64,000 nucleotides of DNA, from assembly GCA_016617855.1 (NCBI GenBank), contig JAECUM010004945.1, positions 1-64,000 on the forward strand. Reading direction: 5' to 3'. The notes beneath the pieces were generated by a model that was not told where the DNA came from, ran no database searches, and saw only the letters and a list, made by a program, of their open reading frames with translations. The position numbers and the translations under genes were made by a program. Shown here in pieces: positions 36,666 to 46,875 of the stretch. Source of the DNA: Megalonaias nervosa (Eukaryota; Mollusca; Bivalvia; Unionida; Unionidae). The number at the start of each line of letters is the position of its first letter. Within the stretch, counting starts at the first letter, position 1.

Positions 36666-37305
36666 TTCTTTGGATTTTAATTTCAAACTTGAAACTGATT
36701 GATAATACTCTTGTCACTGAATTAAAAACTTCGTAGGAATATCGCGGTAACAAACTTAGTGCTTATGAAACATGACCCGCCCCTCAACTCGTTTTTCTAA
36801 TGTATGGATGATCTATTAAAAATTAATTACCGTACTGCACTTTTCCCTCAAGCAACGCGAGTAATTTTAATAGATGGAGAAGTTTAAACTCTCGTCATAT
36901 ATTCCTCGGATGTCAAAAATTAACATTACCGTGTTAGCATTGGAAACTAATTTTAGTGCCACCAGGGTCAAAGATAGTAAAATGCAATCTCATCCTATTT
37001 CACTATCTGCAGTGAAAATGTGAAGTATATTAACTCAGAAAATCATTATTCCTATAAACTTTATAAAATATTTTTCTTTTTCATGTTGAAGGAATGAACT
37101 TTGTATGGTTTGTTTGAGCAATTTGATGGTCTTTATTGTTGTGATTCGCATACTTATGTTGCAGTATGTCGTGGTAATATGCAGATCACGTTTCCAACAC
37201 ATGGGTAACGCAAAGGTAACGAAATACACTCCTAAATGGAACTTTATATCACTCTCAGCAAGGAAAAGAAGGTATTGCATTATAATAATCGATCATAGTA
37301 TCACA

Positions 37306-37349
<44 letters not shown>
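37306..37349. repeat. (TAG)n microsatellite
   Basis: About 15 trinucleotide units. Confidence 0.97.
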
Positions 37350-37524
37350 ACTGTAGAATTTTCCTCAAAGTCGCACTAAACAGTTTCGTATGATTGGCCA
37401 TAATGTAAATTTTGGATTGAAGAGATATCCATACTTTATCTAGCCTTTTGTCCCTGCCTTTGCTTTTTGTTTTCTTTTGTATTTTGTTCTTTCCACAATA
37501 ATATGCACATGAGGACGCTTTCAG

Positions 37525-37628
<104 letters not shown>

Positions 37629-38019
37629 AGCAAGGTTGGAAATATTGAGATGGACTTTCAATGTGCACGAGTCTTCTGATTTTTCACTAGCTCTTCTTGT
37701 TTCTTTTAAATTTATTTTTATACTACAATTTTCACAGTGAGTTATTGTATTATAAATCTGTCATGTTTCACTTTCCTCTTCATTTAAGTAAACCTGGAAC
37801 GCAACTGCTACCGCTCTGTATAAGCAATACTGTCAAACCTCTCAAAATGGTCACCTGAATAAAAGCAATCACTTATCTTAAACACCCAAATTTTGAAAGT
37901 CCCTTCCTTAAAACTATTGAAAGAATAAGACTCTCATAAGCATTAAGCAGCATCCTGTATTGAAAGGTCAGTTGTATTACTTCCCAGAGATGACTGGTTC
38001 AAGCATGTTTGACTGTATC

Positions 38020-38335
38020 TTTTGCTTTGTTTAGTACGAAATCTTTATGGGGTTGAAAATCGCGATTTTTTTAGGCTGGGGTTGCTATGAATATAAAGGG
38101 AGTAACAACGGAAGGATCAGCTTTGTTGCACCAATCTTTTCACTGATCTTTTATCTGCGTTTCTGTCGAGTTTGAAAATGATATTTTGTAATGTTTATGA
38201 AGGTTTACTTTGATAGCGGCCGATTTCAAAGGTGAGAGGGTACTTGCTAGACAGCAGCCGTTGCCGAATACTATTAAGTGCTACCTCAGTGAAGCATTTC
38301 ACGAGATCCTCATACTGACAATTTCATGGAGACAT
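38020..38335 (+). repeat. Segmental duplicate B (with 36340-36665)
   Basis: Ordered similarity to 36340-36665, including a tataaaggg box at about 38092 and aaaggtgagagg at about 38227. It overlaps the start of the open frame described next. Confidence 0.35.
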
Positions 38336-38632
38336 ACGGGAGTCTGGTTGAATGAGACTAGAAGTGATGTGTGTTTCTCCAAACTGCATGATTTGAAAAT
38401 CTCGCAAAGCGCTGTTCCAATTCGAATAGAAAGTTCAAGCGGCGATTTACAAATCATGCTACACGATCTTCCAATGTACACGTTGAGCAATTATTTGATT
38501 GACTTCTCCGTTCTCCGTTCGAAACCTTTCTCCTATTTGATACTTAGGGAGATTCACTATACTCAACCAGACAACACTGCAAAAGGACAGTTTAAACGGG
38601 AGACGGTAATCATTGATTTAGTAAAAACATAA
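38210..38632 (+). CDS. Unassigned 140-codon open frame in host DNA
   Basis: The longest unexplained open frame in the host part. Start MIAADFKGERVLARQ, middle CYLSEAFHEILILTISW and SSSGDLQIMLHDLPM, end RETVIIDLVKT. A Cys and a Trp 14 residues apart followed by the -GDLQI--- stretch hint at an Ig-like fold, but no second matching Cys with a Y-C context is seen. A donor-like AAAG|GTGAGA inside its start would argue against it being one exon. I would not assign a function. Confidence 0.25.
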   Translation: MIAADFKGERVLARQQPLPNTIKCYLSEAFHEILILTISWRHTGVWLNETRSDVCFSKLHDLKISQSAVPIRIESSSGDLQIMLHDLPMYTLSNYLIDFSVLRSKPFSYLILREIHYTQPDNTAKGQFKRETVIIDLVKT

Positions 38633-39825
38633 TATCAAGTGACGTCATATAATTTCGGCACGGGGCAGATATTATTCCCGTAGTTAAGTATATCATCGAG
38701 TACTCAGTGGGAAATGTAATATATTAAATCATTGGATGATCACGCTTCGTGACCTCTCAGTATCGAAAATGCCTGCACTGTCTTTGGAAATAAGCATAAG
38801 TTTATTTATATACTGTCTTTTGTACCTTTAAAAATAATTTTTACAAACATAATTTAGAAATATTTACTTAGAAAATGAGCATATTGGAAATGTCAAGCAG
38901 AACGATTTTCAAGAAATGGTAATCTGGGAGAGTGTTGCCCAGCAAAAATATTTTCATAAGGAGATTAACGTATTTAAGATAAGGAAATAAGACATTCAGT
39001 TTTAAAAATTTGTAATTTTCATTAAAATCAACTGATTGTACCTGATAAAAGTAAACAAAATGGAAGATCGCGTAGAGCATTCCTCCAGTCAGGAAAGAAA
39101 CTCAGATGAAGAGGACTTGACTAAAACACTCCTATCTTTAATAAAAAATGTAATATAATTTAAAGCGCGAATTACTTTTATGGAACAAGTTCGCCAGTTG
39201 CTTCATCTATTATTAGCATAATTGTCCTTCAAATGTATGATTTTATTCAGTTTATCGCACACATTAGATAAAAATGCACGAATAGTAACACTTGGGCTAA
39301 ACTTGCATGCTTCTGAGTGTAGTAGTGGAAAATGGTACTCTGAAATACCTAGTTAGTAATGTGAGTGTCGAGTTTTCATGGAAACCATTATTCTAGCATT
39401 TACAGTTACAATGGATATATATATATATATATATATATTTATAATCTTATAAAGTTTGGAATAAGACTTTTTACTTGTCAAAATGTTATTAATAGTCTGA
39501 TGCGGACTTGTTTCCAAAAATTCTAGTATGTACTTGATAAATTTGGTAGACAGATACTCACTGTATATTAAACGAGCAGTCATATACATTTTCTTGGTTT
39601 TATTCATCAGTGGTGTTGTTTGTTTGGGTTTTTTTTTTTTTAAAACAATAATTTAGTTTTCTAAATTCCACGGAATAGCCTCAAAATTCGAAATTTAGGC
39701 GACCTCGAAAGTAAGGTTACTTTGAAATAATCCGCCCCATTTATCTTTCCTCCTAGAGAGTAAGTCAGCACTGACAATAAGCTGCTTCATATATTAAAGA
39801 TATGTATTACTTGAATACATCTAAG
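38633..39825. other. Host DNA left of element B, no gene
   Basis: AT-rich, with a short (TA)n run at 39414-39437. Nothing coding is supported. Confidence 0.45.
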
Positions 39826-40866
39826 AGTAGTGTAGTGGGATAATATAGCGACGATGGGAATTAACATTACAGACCCCCCCCCCCTCCGGGACGATATGGC
39901 CCCAAGATTTATAGGCCCAAAAGCACACCCTGGGATCGTATAGCGACAATGGGAATTTTGTATAGCGACTAGTACACCCTGGGACTGTATAGCGACAATG
40001 AGAATTTTGTATAGGGACAAGAAGAATGGAACAGGTAGGCTGACGTCACGGTACTGGACAGTTGCAAAAATATAGCAAGTACCGGGACGTCCTGCCACCT
40101 GTGTCATTTCTATATAAAGTGTGAATCATTCGCGTTTGTGTCAGTGAATAGTAGAGTATGTTTTAAAGTTTTTTTAGGCAAGAAAGAATAAATCGTTTCG
40201 AGGCAATGGAGTGGCCCTGAAAAGGGCCTTTGGTTTTTTGCTTCTATTGTCTCCAATTCTTCCACCAGCTTCTTAATTTTCCAATGATTCCTTTCTTCGT
40301 CTTTTTCTTTTCTTCTTCTTCTGGTATCCAGTCTGGATGTCCCATAGCTCTAAATGTTTGTTGTATTTTCATCCAGTTTTGATTCAGTCTGTCAAAGTCC
40401 TCTTTCTTTTTTTTTTGTTTTCCTTCTCCTTTCTCTTTTTTGTCCATATCTCTTTTATTTTCTTCACCTCTTCTCCCATTACCTTTTTCATAATCTCTTC
40501 TACTTTCTTTAAGCCGTCTAAGCCTTTTTGGACAGAAGGCCATTCGGTTAAATGGAATATGTCTTCCAAATAACATCTGACTTCTATAACAATATCAATC
40601 ACTTGTTTCAAAATTCCCACTCTTAAATATTTAAGTTGTATGAAGCCTCTCAACTTCTCCGCTTCCTCCACTATCATCTCTTGCAAGTCAAAACTGGCTA
40701 CTTTCAGTCTGGTCACTAAGTCTTGGCTGCCTGGGAACCTCCATTCCTTTTCAAGCCTATCCAGTATGTATGATCCATCCATCATCCAATACCAACTGTC
40801 TTTTAATTGGTTAAATACTTCCATCTTGATAGGTGTTGACTAGTCAACGTGGGTAGCCAGACTGTT
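39826..40866 (+). repeat. Left terminal inverted repeat of element B
   Basis: About 1040 bp, aligned with the reverse complement of 54557-55544. The match runs from the agtagtgtagtggga end through aggcaagaaagaataaatc and ggagtggccct, then through a whole gene, and stops at gtgggtagccagactg. The outer 200 bases carry short degenerate units (gggactgtatagcgacaatg...aattttgtatag), two or three per side. Confidence 0.9.
40244..40824 (-). pseudogene. Gene inside the left terminal repeat, unknown protein
   Basis: The frame 40824-40384 starts MEVFNQLKDSWYWMMDGS and contains DLVTRLKVASFDLQEM and VIDIVIEVRCYLEDIFHL. The conserved rest lies one frame over (40576-40244), very basic (RRDYEKGNGRRGEENKRDM) and ending GIIGKLRSWWKNWRQ at 40244. 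The right-hand copy shows that both parts belong together, so this copy has an indel near 40530. The product would be about 190 residues: a helical N-terminal domain, a lysine-rich middle and a Trp-rich amphipathic end. I do not recognise a family. It is transcribed outward, toward the element's tip. Confidence 0.6.
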
Positions 40867-41335
40867 CTTGTTCTTGAGGGATTATAGTCGTTTATGCACT
40901 ATGTGCTTTACGACTGTGGGTCCAGGGCTGGACCAGAGGCCCCAATTGGGGCACTCCAGGCCCAAGGCTGGGCATAACCTCTGAAGGGTGGCACTCGGCC
41001 ACGGCTGGATGCCGCCCTAGGCTGGGCGACACTGCTCCCCTAAAGAGGCACTTAGCCCCGAGCTGGGCTTTTACCATAGCTTGTCCGATAGACCTCTGAC
41101 CTTTGATATTCAGTCCACATCCAAACGGCAAACAGCTGGCGAAGAAAGGAGGAGACGGAGCCCGGAAAAAGCAGCGCAAAAACACCACGGAAGCGCCCCA
41201 GGGACAGCCACACAGGGCACACCAAGACCCGCAACCACGCGCCCCGACCTAACGGCGAGGTCGGGTTTAATGTCACATCTAGTCCAGTTATGCTAGTGGA
41301 CTTCCTTATACCAATGTTGTGTGAGCCACTCATTC
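40867..41335. other. GC-rich inserted segment of unknown origin
   Basis: About 470 bases of distinctly GC-rich sequence between the repeat edge and the truncated polymerase. It has repeated ggctggac/ggctgggc units (gtccagggctggaccagagg, caggcccaaggctgggcata) and in reverse complement a stretch gtgacattaaacccgacc that resembles SINE or LINE 3' ends. The polymerase N-terminus is missing exactly here, so this probably replaced or displaced it. Open frames on both strands look accidental. Confidence 0.4.
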
Positions 41336-41344
41336 AATTGGTAA

Positions 41345-43642
41345 AGCAATCGTTGAGTTTTAATTTTGGTGCAATTTCTCGGGATACGATGGACAGTTTC
41401 TTTTGAGATACAATACGGAACAAAGTACCGAACGTCTTAAAGTGACTTTGAACGGAGCCAAAATCATTTCCATGCAAGTGGGGCAAGTGCAGTTTAAAGA
41501 TTCGATGAGTTACTTGGCCATGCCTTTGAGTCGCATGCCTAAAATGTTTGGAATGACAGAAATGGCCAAAGGCTATTTTCCGCACTTTTTCAATACTGAA
41601 GCCAATCAACACACCGTTCTGCCTCATTTGCCCGAGGCTCACTACTACGACCCCGACAACATGCGTACCGAAGAACGAGAAGCTTTCTACGCATGGTACC
41701 ACACTGACGCCTCGGATCCTTTCGACTTTCAGGAAGAAATGTTAAAATATTGTCGTTCCAAAGGGGACATTTTACGGCGTTCTGTGGAAAATTTCGAGAA
41801 TTATTCATGGAGCGCGGAGGGATCGATCCTTTGAAAGAAGCCTGCACCATTGCCAAAGCGCGTTCCTTAGTGTACTGTCAACGATTCATGCCCGAAAACA
41901 CCCTAGCTGTCATCAGTCCAGTCCTCAAACGACTAACTTTGTCAAACGTCAGTACTCGGTCCAAGCACTACGCTTGTTACATTACTTGTGCGACAAGGAA
42001 GACAAATGGATCCAACACGCTCACAACGGAGGAGGTGAAAAAGCCATCGGAAGGTATTCAGTGGATGGCTGGGACTTAGAAAACCCCAAGATCGTGTACG
42101 AGTTTAACGGGTGCAGGGATACGAAGTGGTAGAAATGTGGGAACACGAGTACGATCACCGTTTGTAAACCGATCCCGAGTTTAAGCGTATCTTGGAAAGT
42201 TACACGCTGGTGGACCCACTGAACCCAAGGGACAGTTTGCACGGAGGACGGACGAATGCCACCTGTTTGCTATACAAGCCGACGAGGAGAAAGGAGAAGA
42301 AATCAAATACTTGGACGTGTGTTCGCTGTATCCGTACGTGTGCAAATATTGTCACTTTCCCACAGGGCATGCGCAATTGCTGACGGAACACATCGACCTA
42401 GACAACATTCTCCGATACGAAGGATTGATCAAAATGTAAAGTCTTGCCTCCCACGTAATTGTACCATCCCGTTTTACCTCACCATTGCCAAGGAAAACTG
42501 ATGTTTCCCTTTACCGTACTTGTCCCGAAACGTGCAACCAAGACCAAACTTGTCAGCATACTCAGGAAGAACGCGCCTTGGCAGGAACGTGGGTCAGCGT
42601 GGAATTGTTCAAAGCTCTGGACTTGGGATACCAGCTGTTAGAAGTGTACGAAATTTACCACTTTCCGAAGACAGGAAAATATCACAAGGGCGACGAGACT
42701 CAGAAAGGCATTTTTGCAGACTAAGTGAATGCCTTTTTGAAACTGAAACATGAAGCCAGTGGCTATCCTTCCTGGTGCGACACTCCCGAAGACCCCAAAA
42801 AATTCAAAGACAAATACTGGGAGCAGGAAGGGATCACTTTAGACCACGTGGAGAAAAACGAAGGAAGGCGATCGTTTGCTAACGTGATGTTAACTTGCTT
42901 GTGAGGCAAAATGGCACAACGACCGTGTTTACCCAAGACGAAGTATTTGATAGAACCTTTCCGCTACTTCCAGATGATTCACGACAAAACTAAATACATG
43001 AAACACGTGGACGTCCTTCGTGAGGACTTGATCTTAGTCAATTACGAAGAAGAACTGGACTTTGTAGAAGCCGACGAATTTGGAAATGTCATCATTGCGG
43101 CTTACGTGACAGCCCATGCTCGCTTAAAACTGAACGAAGCGTTACACCAGTTCGGAGATCGTGTGCTGTATTTTGACACGGAGAGTTGCATCTGCATTGA
43201 TCGTTTGGGTAAACAGCACCATAAAATCGAAGGAGACCGTTTAGAAGCCTGGACGGACGAGCATCCAGACTACAAGATTCTAAGTTTTGCAAGTGGCGGT
43301 CCCAAAAATTACGGCTACGAATGCCGGGACAAACAAGGAGAAGTGCACATGGAGTGTAAAGTGAAAGGATTGACTCTCAATTATCGCACCAGTCGACTGG
43401 TGAACATTATCGTATTGAAAGAAGCCTTGCAGTCTGGACAGGATGGAAATTTTAAAGTGACCACCCACGAACCGCACAAGATTGTACGTTTATCCACACA
43501 TCAAATCGTTAGCCGACCCTTGGAAAAAGTCTATCAAATCGTGTACCAGAAGCGAGTACTGCTTCCCAATCACTTCACTTTACCGTACGGTAACGCCGAT
43601 ATTGGTCAGCATATAAAAAAGTACAACGTTCAAGACCGATAG
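41345..43642 (+). pseudogene. polB: Protein-primed family B DNA polymerase, N-terminally truncated
   Basis: Replicative polymerase of a different lineage from the one in element A. It starts abruptly at exonuclease motif II (NFSGYDGQF); motif I and the N-terminal domain are absent. Then KIISMQVGQVQFKDS, FPHFFNT and HYYDPD, exonuclease III (YCRSKGDILRR), motif A (KYLDVCSLYPYVCK, about 42304-42345), YPSWCDTPED, motif B (variant ANVMLTCL, stop, GK) and motif C. Motif C reads YFDTES, so the second catalytic Asp is Glu. The end has the lineage-typical SGGPKNYGYE and GLTLNYRTS. Several shifts lie between 41750 and 42500, and in-frame stops replace a Tyr near 42721 and the motif-B Trp near 42902. 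It cannot be active. Confidence 0.92.
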
Positions 43643-43738
43643 TTCATTGTGACTACCATTGCCAAGCGAGAAACATGAATCCTTTCAAACAGTTAAGTAT
43701 CAAGCAAGAGCAAACTCGAGTGCGATGCTGTGCCTTGC

Positions 43739-43943
43739 GATGGCAGGGATGCCGTACGCTATGACCTTAACGATTCAGTACCACATCATCATGGGAACTT
43801 TGCTATAACTACTACCATACCTACCATGGAAAGTGATGCTGAGCGTGTCAAACCTGACGGATGAGAAAGCGATGCCACTCGTTATCGTACACCTTTTCAC
43901 TTTACTGGTTTTCATGGTGGATGTCATCATTATGAAACCATGA
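43739..43943 (+). pseudogene. Small two-segment membrane protein with one stop
   Basis: 67 codons read in one frame, with a TAA after residue 23. The second part has a strong hydrophobic segment (MPLVIVHLFTLLVFMVDVII), the first a weaker one. Its TGA overlaps the start codon of the BIR gene as ATGA, which supports a real gene. No family recognised. Confidence 0.4.
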
Positions 43944-44302
43944 GGCTACCACCCTACGAATGTCATGTAAAACTGAACAAACTCCTATATATTTCACCGT
44001 ACCCTCATCGAAATGAACCTGTGAAAAACGAATATTCGCTCCCTGTGCGTTTGCCTGCATACTGCGACTATGAAAGTGGGATCCAAACCTTCCGAGGAAA
44101 ATGGCCAAAATATCTGGGAGGACCTACCCCCGAAGAATTGGCTAGAGCTGGATTTATCTACTTGGGCGAAGGGGATAAAGTCAAGTGCTTTAGTTGTGGT
44201 GTGTCACTTCACGAGTGGGAGAAGAAAGATTGCGCTCACCTGGAACATGCTCGATGGTCTTCGGATTGTCACTACCTACCTTTAGTGGGACCTCGTGATT
44301 GA
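43940..44302 (+). CDS. Single-BIR-domain (IAP-like) protein
   Basis: An intact 120-residue protein with one complete BIR zinc domain at about residues 49-112: TFRGKWPKYLGGPTPEELARAGFIYLGEG is followed by the zinc ligands in exact spacing, Cys-x2-Cys-x16-His-x6-Cys (KCFSC, LEHARWSSDC). The GF-Y-G and W-D-H packing residues are present. There is no RING or CARD, so it resembles baculovirus-like or survivin-type short IAPs. Cellular IAPs bind caspases or mitotic partners; here it may protect the host cell during element replication, an inference from viral parallels. It is placed after the polymerase and translationally next to a small membrane protein. The frame is undamaged in an otherwise broken element. 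Confidence 0.87.
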   Translation: MRLPPYECHVKLNKLLYISPYPHRNEPVKNEYSLPVRLPAYCDYESGIQTFRGKWPKYLGGPTPEELARAGFIYLGEGDKVKCFSCGVSLHEWEKKDCAHLEHARWSSDCHYLPLVGPRD

Positions 44303-44315
44303 AGTGGGCATACCA

Positions 44316-44479
44316 TGTCGTGTAAGAAACCAGCTACGTGGCTAGGAGTCAAAAGTTGGCCAACCCCTAGACAAGTATTTAAACCCCATTTGAAAAGTAA
44401 TCTTCAAACATTACCAAACGAATTGCAAGAGAAGATCTACAAGGAAATTTGGCTGGGACTTGCCAGAGGAAAATCTTAA
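44316..44479 (+). CDS. Small unknown protein with LPxELxxxIY motif
   Basis: A 54-residue frame starting MSCKKPATWLGVKSWPT and containing LPNELQEKIYKEIWLGL. A related motif, LPVELREPIYREF, occurs in the frame at 44701-45096, so these may be tandem relatives. The pattern resembles the first helix of F-box-like domains, but it is too short to be sure. A TATA-like gtatttaaa lies inside it at about 44380. Confidence 0.35.
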
Positions 44480-44700
44480 TTTGTGACTGTAGAACTTTTA
44501 TGTCGAGAAATTCACAAGAGGAAATTGACAAAAGTCAACAAACAAGTCAGATTTCTCTGGATCAAGGGTGCATTCTTCCTAATATGCCGCTTTAGACTAT
44601 TTACATTTGAAGATTTTATTGACATTCTTGACCGATTCCTGGAATGGCAGTGGTCAGAAAGTACTCACTTTGTCCGTTACTTTCGCTCTAGGAGAAGTGT
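44480..44700 (+). other. Weakly coding spacer
   Basis: Holds a 73-codon frame (VELLCREIHKRKLTKVNKQV) with many aromatic residues. It may be a shifted continuation of the small gene upstream. Not assignable. Confidence 0.25.
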
Positions 44701-45096
44701 TTGACTGCCATGGTTATGGATACTTTACAAGAGAACATTCGTGGTTTGCCTGTGGAATTGAGAGAACCCATTTACCGCGAGTTCGTCAAAATACAAGTGA
44801 AACGCAAACAACCATTGCATCCGTTACGTCACCGATGTTTGAACCATTGGTACCTAAATGCTATCAGAGGACTGATTCTGATGAAAGTGTTCCAGTGGTC
44901 AGACATTGATGAATCGCGTGAAATTGATAAATATTTGGATGTCACTCATTCAACTTACAAGGTGATCCTAATACACCGAATTCCAACGGACGAGTTAGAG
45001 GATTACAACAAATCTTTACAAGAACAATTCTTTCTAGTTCAAGAGGAAACTTCTGTGCGACGTGTGGTGTGTGAGTTAGTGACTAAACTTTTTTGA
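44701..45096 (+). CDS. Unknown 131-aa protein with F-box-like start
   Basis: Intact frame. Residues about 10-35 read LQENIRGLPVELREPIYREF, a helical LP-EL---IY-E motif shared with the small upstream frame. The middle is basic (KIQVKRKQPLHPLRHR) and the end is RRVVCELVTKLF. The RRVVC-LVT stretch appears again in the next gene (RRVVCVLVTCFL), suggesting a tandem family of related small proteins in this block. F-box-like proteins in viruses redirect ubiquitin ligases, but this assignment rests on one short motif. Confidence 0.45.
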   Translation: MTAMVMDTLQENIRGLPVELREPIYREFVKIQVKRKQPLHPLRHRCLNHWYLNAIRGLILMKVFQWSDIDESREIDKYLDVTHSTYKVILIHRIPTDELEDYNKSLQEQFFLVQEETSVRRVVCELVTKLF

Positions 45097-45160
45097 TATG
45101 GTACTAAAATAAAATCGAGGCTGTTCAAAAAGTACACTTATTACCTCACACCAAAGAGGG

Positions 45161-45168
45161 TATAAAAA
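45161..45168 (+). promoter_or_regulatory. TATA box
   Basis: tataaaaa followed by cgg, only 17 bases before the ATG at 45178, so either transcription starts close to that codon or a later start is used. Confidence 0.4.
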
Positions 45169-45177
45169 CGGACTACC

Positions 45178-45645
45178 ATGCCACGACCTTTATCATTCGT
45201 GATACAACAGATTCCGTAGAAGAAAATCAATGACACTATTCAAACGGTAGAGGATTACGATCGTCTATTACGAGAACTGTGCCCATTGAATTGGGGTCGA
45301 CGTGTAGTGTGTGTCTTAGTGACTTGCTTTCTGGGATTTCGTTTACCAGCCGATTCCTTCTGGACTCTTTACGAACAGTACATACCACTCCAAAAGGCAT
45401 GAAAGTGGTCCCTTTAAATGTACACGTGAGACTCATTCTGCTCAAAACTTTGCGCTTTCATCTTGATACTTCTCAACCTCTACGGGAAAACAAGATTTCG
45501 TCAACTTTTAGGCACTGAAGATGTGTACGACGACGTGTGTGTAGCTTGTGACTTATACCCTCACTGGAAAGATGTACGTGACTGGAAAAGTTGGGGTTTT
45601 GAGTCAATGACAAAAGAAGTGGCACACTATGCAAAAGATTTGTAA
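45178..45645 (+). pseudogene. Unknown protein related to its upstream neighbour, broken
   Basis: From the ATG at 45178, MPRPLSFVIQQIP is followed by a TAG, then the same frame continues TVEDYDRLLRELCPLN, WGRRVVCVLVTCFLGF and YEQYIPLQKA to a stop near 45400. After shifts, YDDVCVACDLYPHWKDVRDW and VAHYAKDL end at 45645. It probably was one gene of about 150 residues. A TATAAAAA box lies at 45161. The shared RRVVC motif links it to 44701-45096. No known family. Confidence 0.4.
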
Positions 45646-45991
45646 TTCTAAAAAATTAAAACGTTCAGTGAAAAATGTAACTTTTATACCAGTGTTAGTG
45701 TCAGTGCCAGAAGAAGAAGTCGTGACCGAGGAAAACCACTCTCTTCAGGACAGGACAGTTATCGACATCCCCGAAAGACCATTCCGGGAGTACTCTTGTG
45801 TGATTGTGCCAAGGAGTGTAGAGACTCTAAGAACATTACACACTACCCCTATGATTTCACCTATTGATCACCACAAATGTTGTACAGAGGCTTGTTCATA
45901 TTCCACTATGATCGTTTTAATGTGTCTTTTATTCATGTACTTAACCATTTGGCTTTTATGTATTTTTGTCTTTCGTGTTGTTCACAATTAA
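45629..45991 (+). CDS. C-terminally anchored membrane protein, unknown
   Basis: An intact 120-residue frame. The N-terminal 85 residues are polar (LVSVPEEEVVTEENHS, FREYSCVIVPRS), followed by HHKCCTEACSYS and one long hydrophobic helix near the end (IVLMCLLFMYLTIWLLCIFV). This makes it a likely tail-anchored or type II protein of about 13 kDa. No family recognised. It lies just before the ATPase gene, and its stop is about 30 bases before the next TATA box. Confidence 0.55.
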   Translation: MQKICNSKKLKRSVKNVTFIPVLVSVPEEEVVTEENHSLQDRTVIDIPERPFREYSCVIVPRSVETLRTLHTTPMISPIDHHKCCTEACSYSTMIVLMCLLFMYLTIWLLCIFVFRVVHN

Positions 45992-46020
45992 AGATGACAA
46001 TAAACGTATCCTGAAAAAAG

Positions 46021-46028
46021 TATAAAAA
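46021..46028 (+). promoter_or_regulatory. TATA box of the ATPase gene
   Basis: tataaaaa at 46021, 57 bases before the ATPase ATG at 46078, in the same context (tataaaaacc) as the box before the next gene. Confidence 0.65.
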
Positions 46029-46077
46029 CCCTTGTCTTGTCTGTCTTCGTGTCAAACGTAACATTTCTTACACTACT

Positions 46078-46875
46078 ATGGCTACCTCTACTGTCTCTGC
46101 TCTCTCTTCCTCCACTGTCAAAGTCATTGATGAACACGTAGATCGGACTAGTGAGGAGGCCTTGTATCTTCGCCATCCCTTTAACATGCTCATTGCCGTC
46201 CCTAGCGGTTCAGGCAAAACCGAATTTGTCAAACGTTTGATCGAACATAAATATCATTTGATCGATCGTCCACCTCAACGAATCGTGTGGTGTTACAAAG
46301 AGTGGCAATCGGCGTACAGCCTTCTGCGAGAAAGTCAAGGCAATTCCATCGTCTTTGTGGAAGGCATTCCTGGCGAGGACGATGGGATCGTGTCTGACCC
46401 TAGTCAAACTCATTTGGTTATTTTTGACATGTTAGGAGAAGACGAAGAAGAAATTAAACTCTGGTTTACGAGCAAAGGGCATCATCATAATGCCAGTGTC
46501 ATTTACATCACCCAAAATTTGTTTCAACAAAGTAAAGCCCATCGTACCATCAGTCTGAATGCTCATTACGTGGTGTTGTTTAAAAGCCCTAGAGATAGAT
46601 CGCAAGTACAAGTCTTAGCCAAACAGTTAGGAAAGCCTTGGCTAACTCATGCGTACGACAATGCCACTCAAACCCCACACGCTTATTTACTTGTGGATTT
46701 AAAACCCACTACTCCCGATTATTTGCGATTTCGTACCCATCTGTTTCACCACTGGTGCCAAGACGGAGGGCCTGTCGTGTACACGTCCCCTTCGTCGACT
46801 TATTCACAATCACAATCAAAAAAGTCTATAAAAACCTCGGTCACTTTGGCTCTGTCTCACACATCGTCAACATGA
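46078..46875 (+). CDS. Genome-packaging ATPase (FtsK/HerA, A32-like)
   Basis: An intact 265-residue ATPase. Walker A is MLIAVPSGSGKTEFVKRL (about residues 37-54), Walker B is HLVIFDMLGED (about 117-127), and a conserved VIYITQNLFQQSKAHRTISL stretch follows with a sensor Gln/Asn; then LFKSPRDRSQVQVLAKQL. The order and spacing are those of Polinton packaging motors. The C-terminal 40 residues (SSTYSQSQSKKS) look disordered. The promoter of the next gene is embedded in this tail, and the stop overlaps the next start as ATGA. It is only distantly similar to the ATPase of element A, which supports two separate lineages. Confidence 0.92.
   Translation: MATSTVSALSSSTVKVIDEHVDRTSEEALYLRHPFNMLIAVPSGSGKTEFVKRLIEHKYHLIDRPPQRIVWCYKEWQSAYSLLRESQGNSIVFVEGIPGEDDGIVSDPSQTHLVIFDMLGEDEEEIKLWFTSKGHHHNASVIYITQNLFQQSKAHRTISLNAHYVVLFKSPRDRSQVQVLAKQLGKPWLTHAYDNATQTPHAYLLVDLKPTTPDYLRFRTHLFHHWCQDGGPVVYTSPSSTYSQSQSKKSIKTSVTLALSHTSST
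46827..46834 (+). promoter_or_regulatory. TATA box inside the ATPase gene
   Basis: tataaaaa at 46827, 45 bases before the ATG at 46872, lying in codons for the C-terminal tail of the ATPase. Confidence 0.6.

Noticed and set aside
41052..41333. Coding frames on both strands of the GC-rich piece
   Set aside because: Low-complexity, opposed frames with no motif; GC-rich DNA gives long open frames by chance.
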